Source: Sedimenticola selenatireducens
GTDB lineage: Bacteria; Pseudomonadota; Gammaproteobacteria; Chromatiales; Chromatiaceae
Reading direction: 5' to 3'
Assembly: GCF_007625115.1 (NCBI RefSeq)
Contig: NZ_VMNH01000021.1
Coordinates: 1-42,029 of the forward strand
DNA length: 42,029 nt
The notes below the pieces were generated by a model that did not search any database, was not told where the DNA came from, and saw only the letters and a program-made list of their open reading frames with translations. The position numbers and the translations under genes are program-made. Shown here in pieces: positions 41,874-42,029 of the stretch. Within the stretch, counting starts at the first letter, position 1. Every line of letters starts with the position of its first letter.

Positions 41874-41949
41874 ATGAAACGCTATAATCTGCAATCAACT
41901 GGCCGAGTATGAACGATACCAAATTTACGCCCTGTTGAAAGCAATGGGA
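41874..41949 (+). pseudogene. IS30-family transposase N-terminal remnant, frameshifted
   Basis: The frame from 41896 reads QLAEYERYQIYALLKAMG, which resembles the start of IS30-type transposases. It is preceded by ATG-AAA-CGC-TAT-AAT at 41874, from which it is separated by an apparent 7-base insertion that breaks the frame. The similarity ends at 41949, where an inverted repeat begins. Everything typical downstream (the DDE domain) is missing. Confidence 0.5.
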
Positions 41950-42029
41950 TGGACTCCTCCTCACCCTTACGGCATCGATGTGCCAAACTGAGATTGGTGT
42001 TTCAGTTAACGGTGAGCATGAGGAGTCCA
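41950..42029. repeat. Inverted repeat at the window end, possible mobile-element end
   Basis: TGGACTCCTC-CTCACC (41950-41965) mirrors GGTGAGCATGAGGAGTCCA (42011-42029), apart from three extra bases. An inner AACTGA/TCAGTT stem lies between. The repeat ends exactly at the window edge, so its full extent is unknown. Confidence 0.5.

Noticed and set aside
41842-41875. tRNA-like string with a GCTGGTAGAG motif
   Set aside because: I could not form acceptor, anticodon and T arms around it, so it is not a tRNA gene.

Overview
The window looks like chromosomal DNA of a free-living or symbiotic gammaproteobacterium with about 50% GC. The gene set is typical of the group: etfAB, a UbiH/UbiF-type hydroxylase best matching UbiM, a DUF3581 protein, a YcbL-type MBL hydrolase, a TusA-like sulfurtransferase, RarD/EamA exporters, DUF4124 and DUF599 proteins. 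The TusA-like protein, CDGSH protein, PEP-CTERM-like protein and GGDEF enzymes would suit a Chromatiales-like sulfur-oxidising lineage. That placement is an inference from gene content only; there is no rRNA or other marker here.

Layout. 1-6.3 kb: end of etfB, etfA, a secreted chalcone-isomerase-like protein, a DUF3581 protein, a periplasmic MBL hydrolase, a small membrane protein, ubiM and a DUF599 membrane protein. 6.4-12.5 kb: a long-chain acyl-CoA synthetase behind a TetR regulator with a candidate operator, tusA-like, ycbL-like, a PLP aminotransferase and an AraC-GyrI regulator. 12.7-17.6 kb: a membrane diguanylate cyclase, then two rarD-type exporters and a nucleoside-recognition (Gate) protein around an Lrp/AsnC regulator. 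17.7-21.9 kb: a signalling cassette of coiled-coil diguanylate cyclase, receiver-TPR protein and minimal soluble histidine kinase. 22-29.9 kb: mostly small accessory genes (DUF4124, CDGSH, HAD, ferritin-like, DsbA-like lipoprotein), a tandem two-domain HAD protein, a long coiled-coil protein and a tiny lysine-rich protein.

30-35.7 kb is the most dynamic part. An Lrp/AsnC gene diverges from an indole/phenylpyruvate decarboxylase gene (ipdC). Directly behind ipdC lie a SigZ-like ECF sigma factor and an arsenite methyltransferase (arsM). They are followed by palindromic mobile-looking repeats and then a second, 198-bp copy of the ipdC 3' end (about 96% identical). A sigma-54-type promoter then drives a secreted thrombospondin-C-like protein with a PEP-CTERM-like tail, and another palindromic repeat follows. 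The simplest reading is that sigZ-arsM arrived by an integration or duplication event that left a direct repeat of the ipdC end.

35.7-42 kb: a MarR-GNAT fusion with a palindromic operator over its predicted promoter, a small membrane protein, an unusual HTH-like/ferredoxin/ferredoxin-reductase fusion, a truncated haemoglobin divergent from an HxlR regulator, and an SLC13-type transporter. The window ends in a frameshifted IS30-type transposase remnant and an inverted repeat. No CRISPR array, convincing tRNA or rRNA was seen. The strongest candidates for new biology are the sigZ-arsM insertion, the sigma-54/PEP-CTERM/TSP_C gene, the HTH-ferredoxin-reductase fusion, the tandem HAD protein and the kinase/REC-TPR/cyclase cassette.
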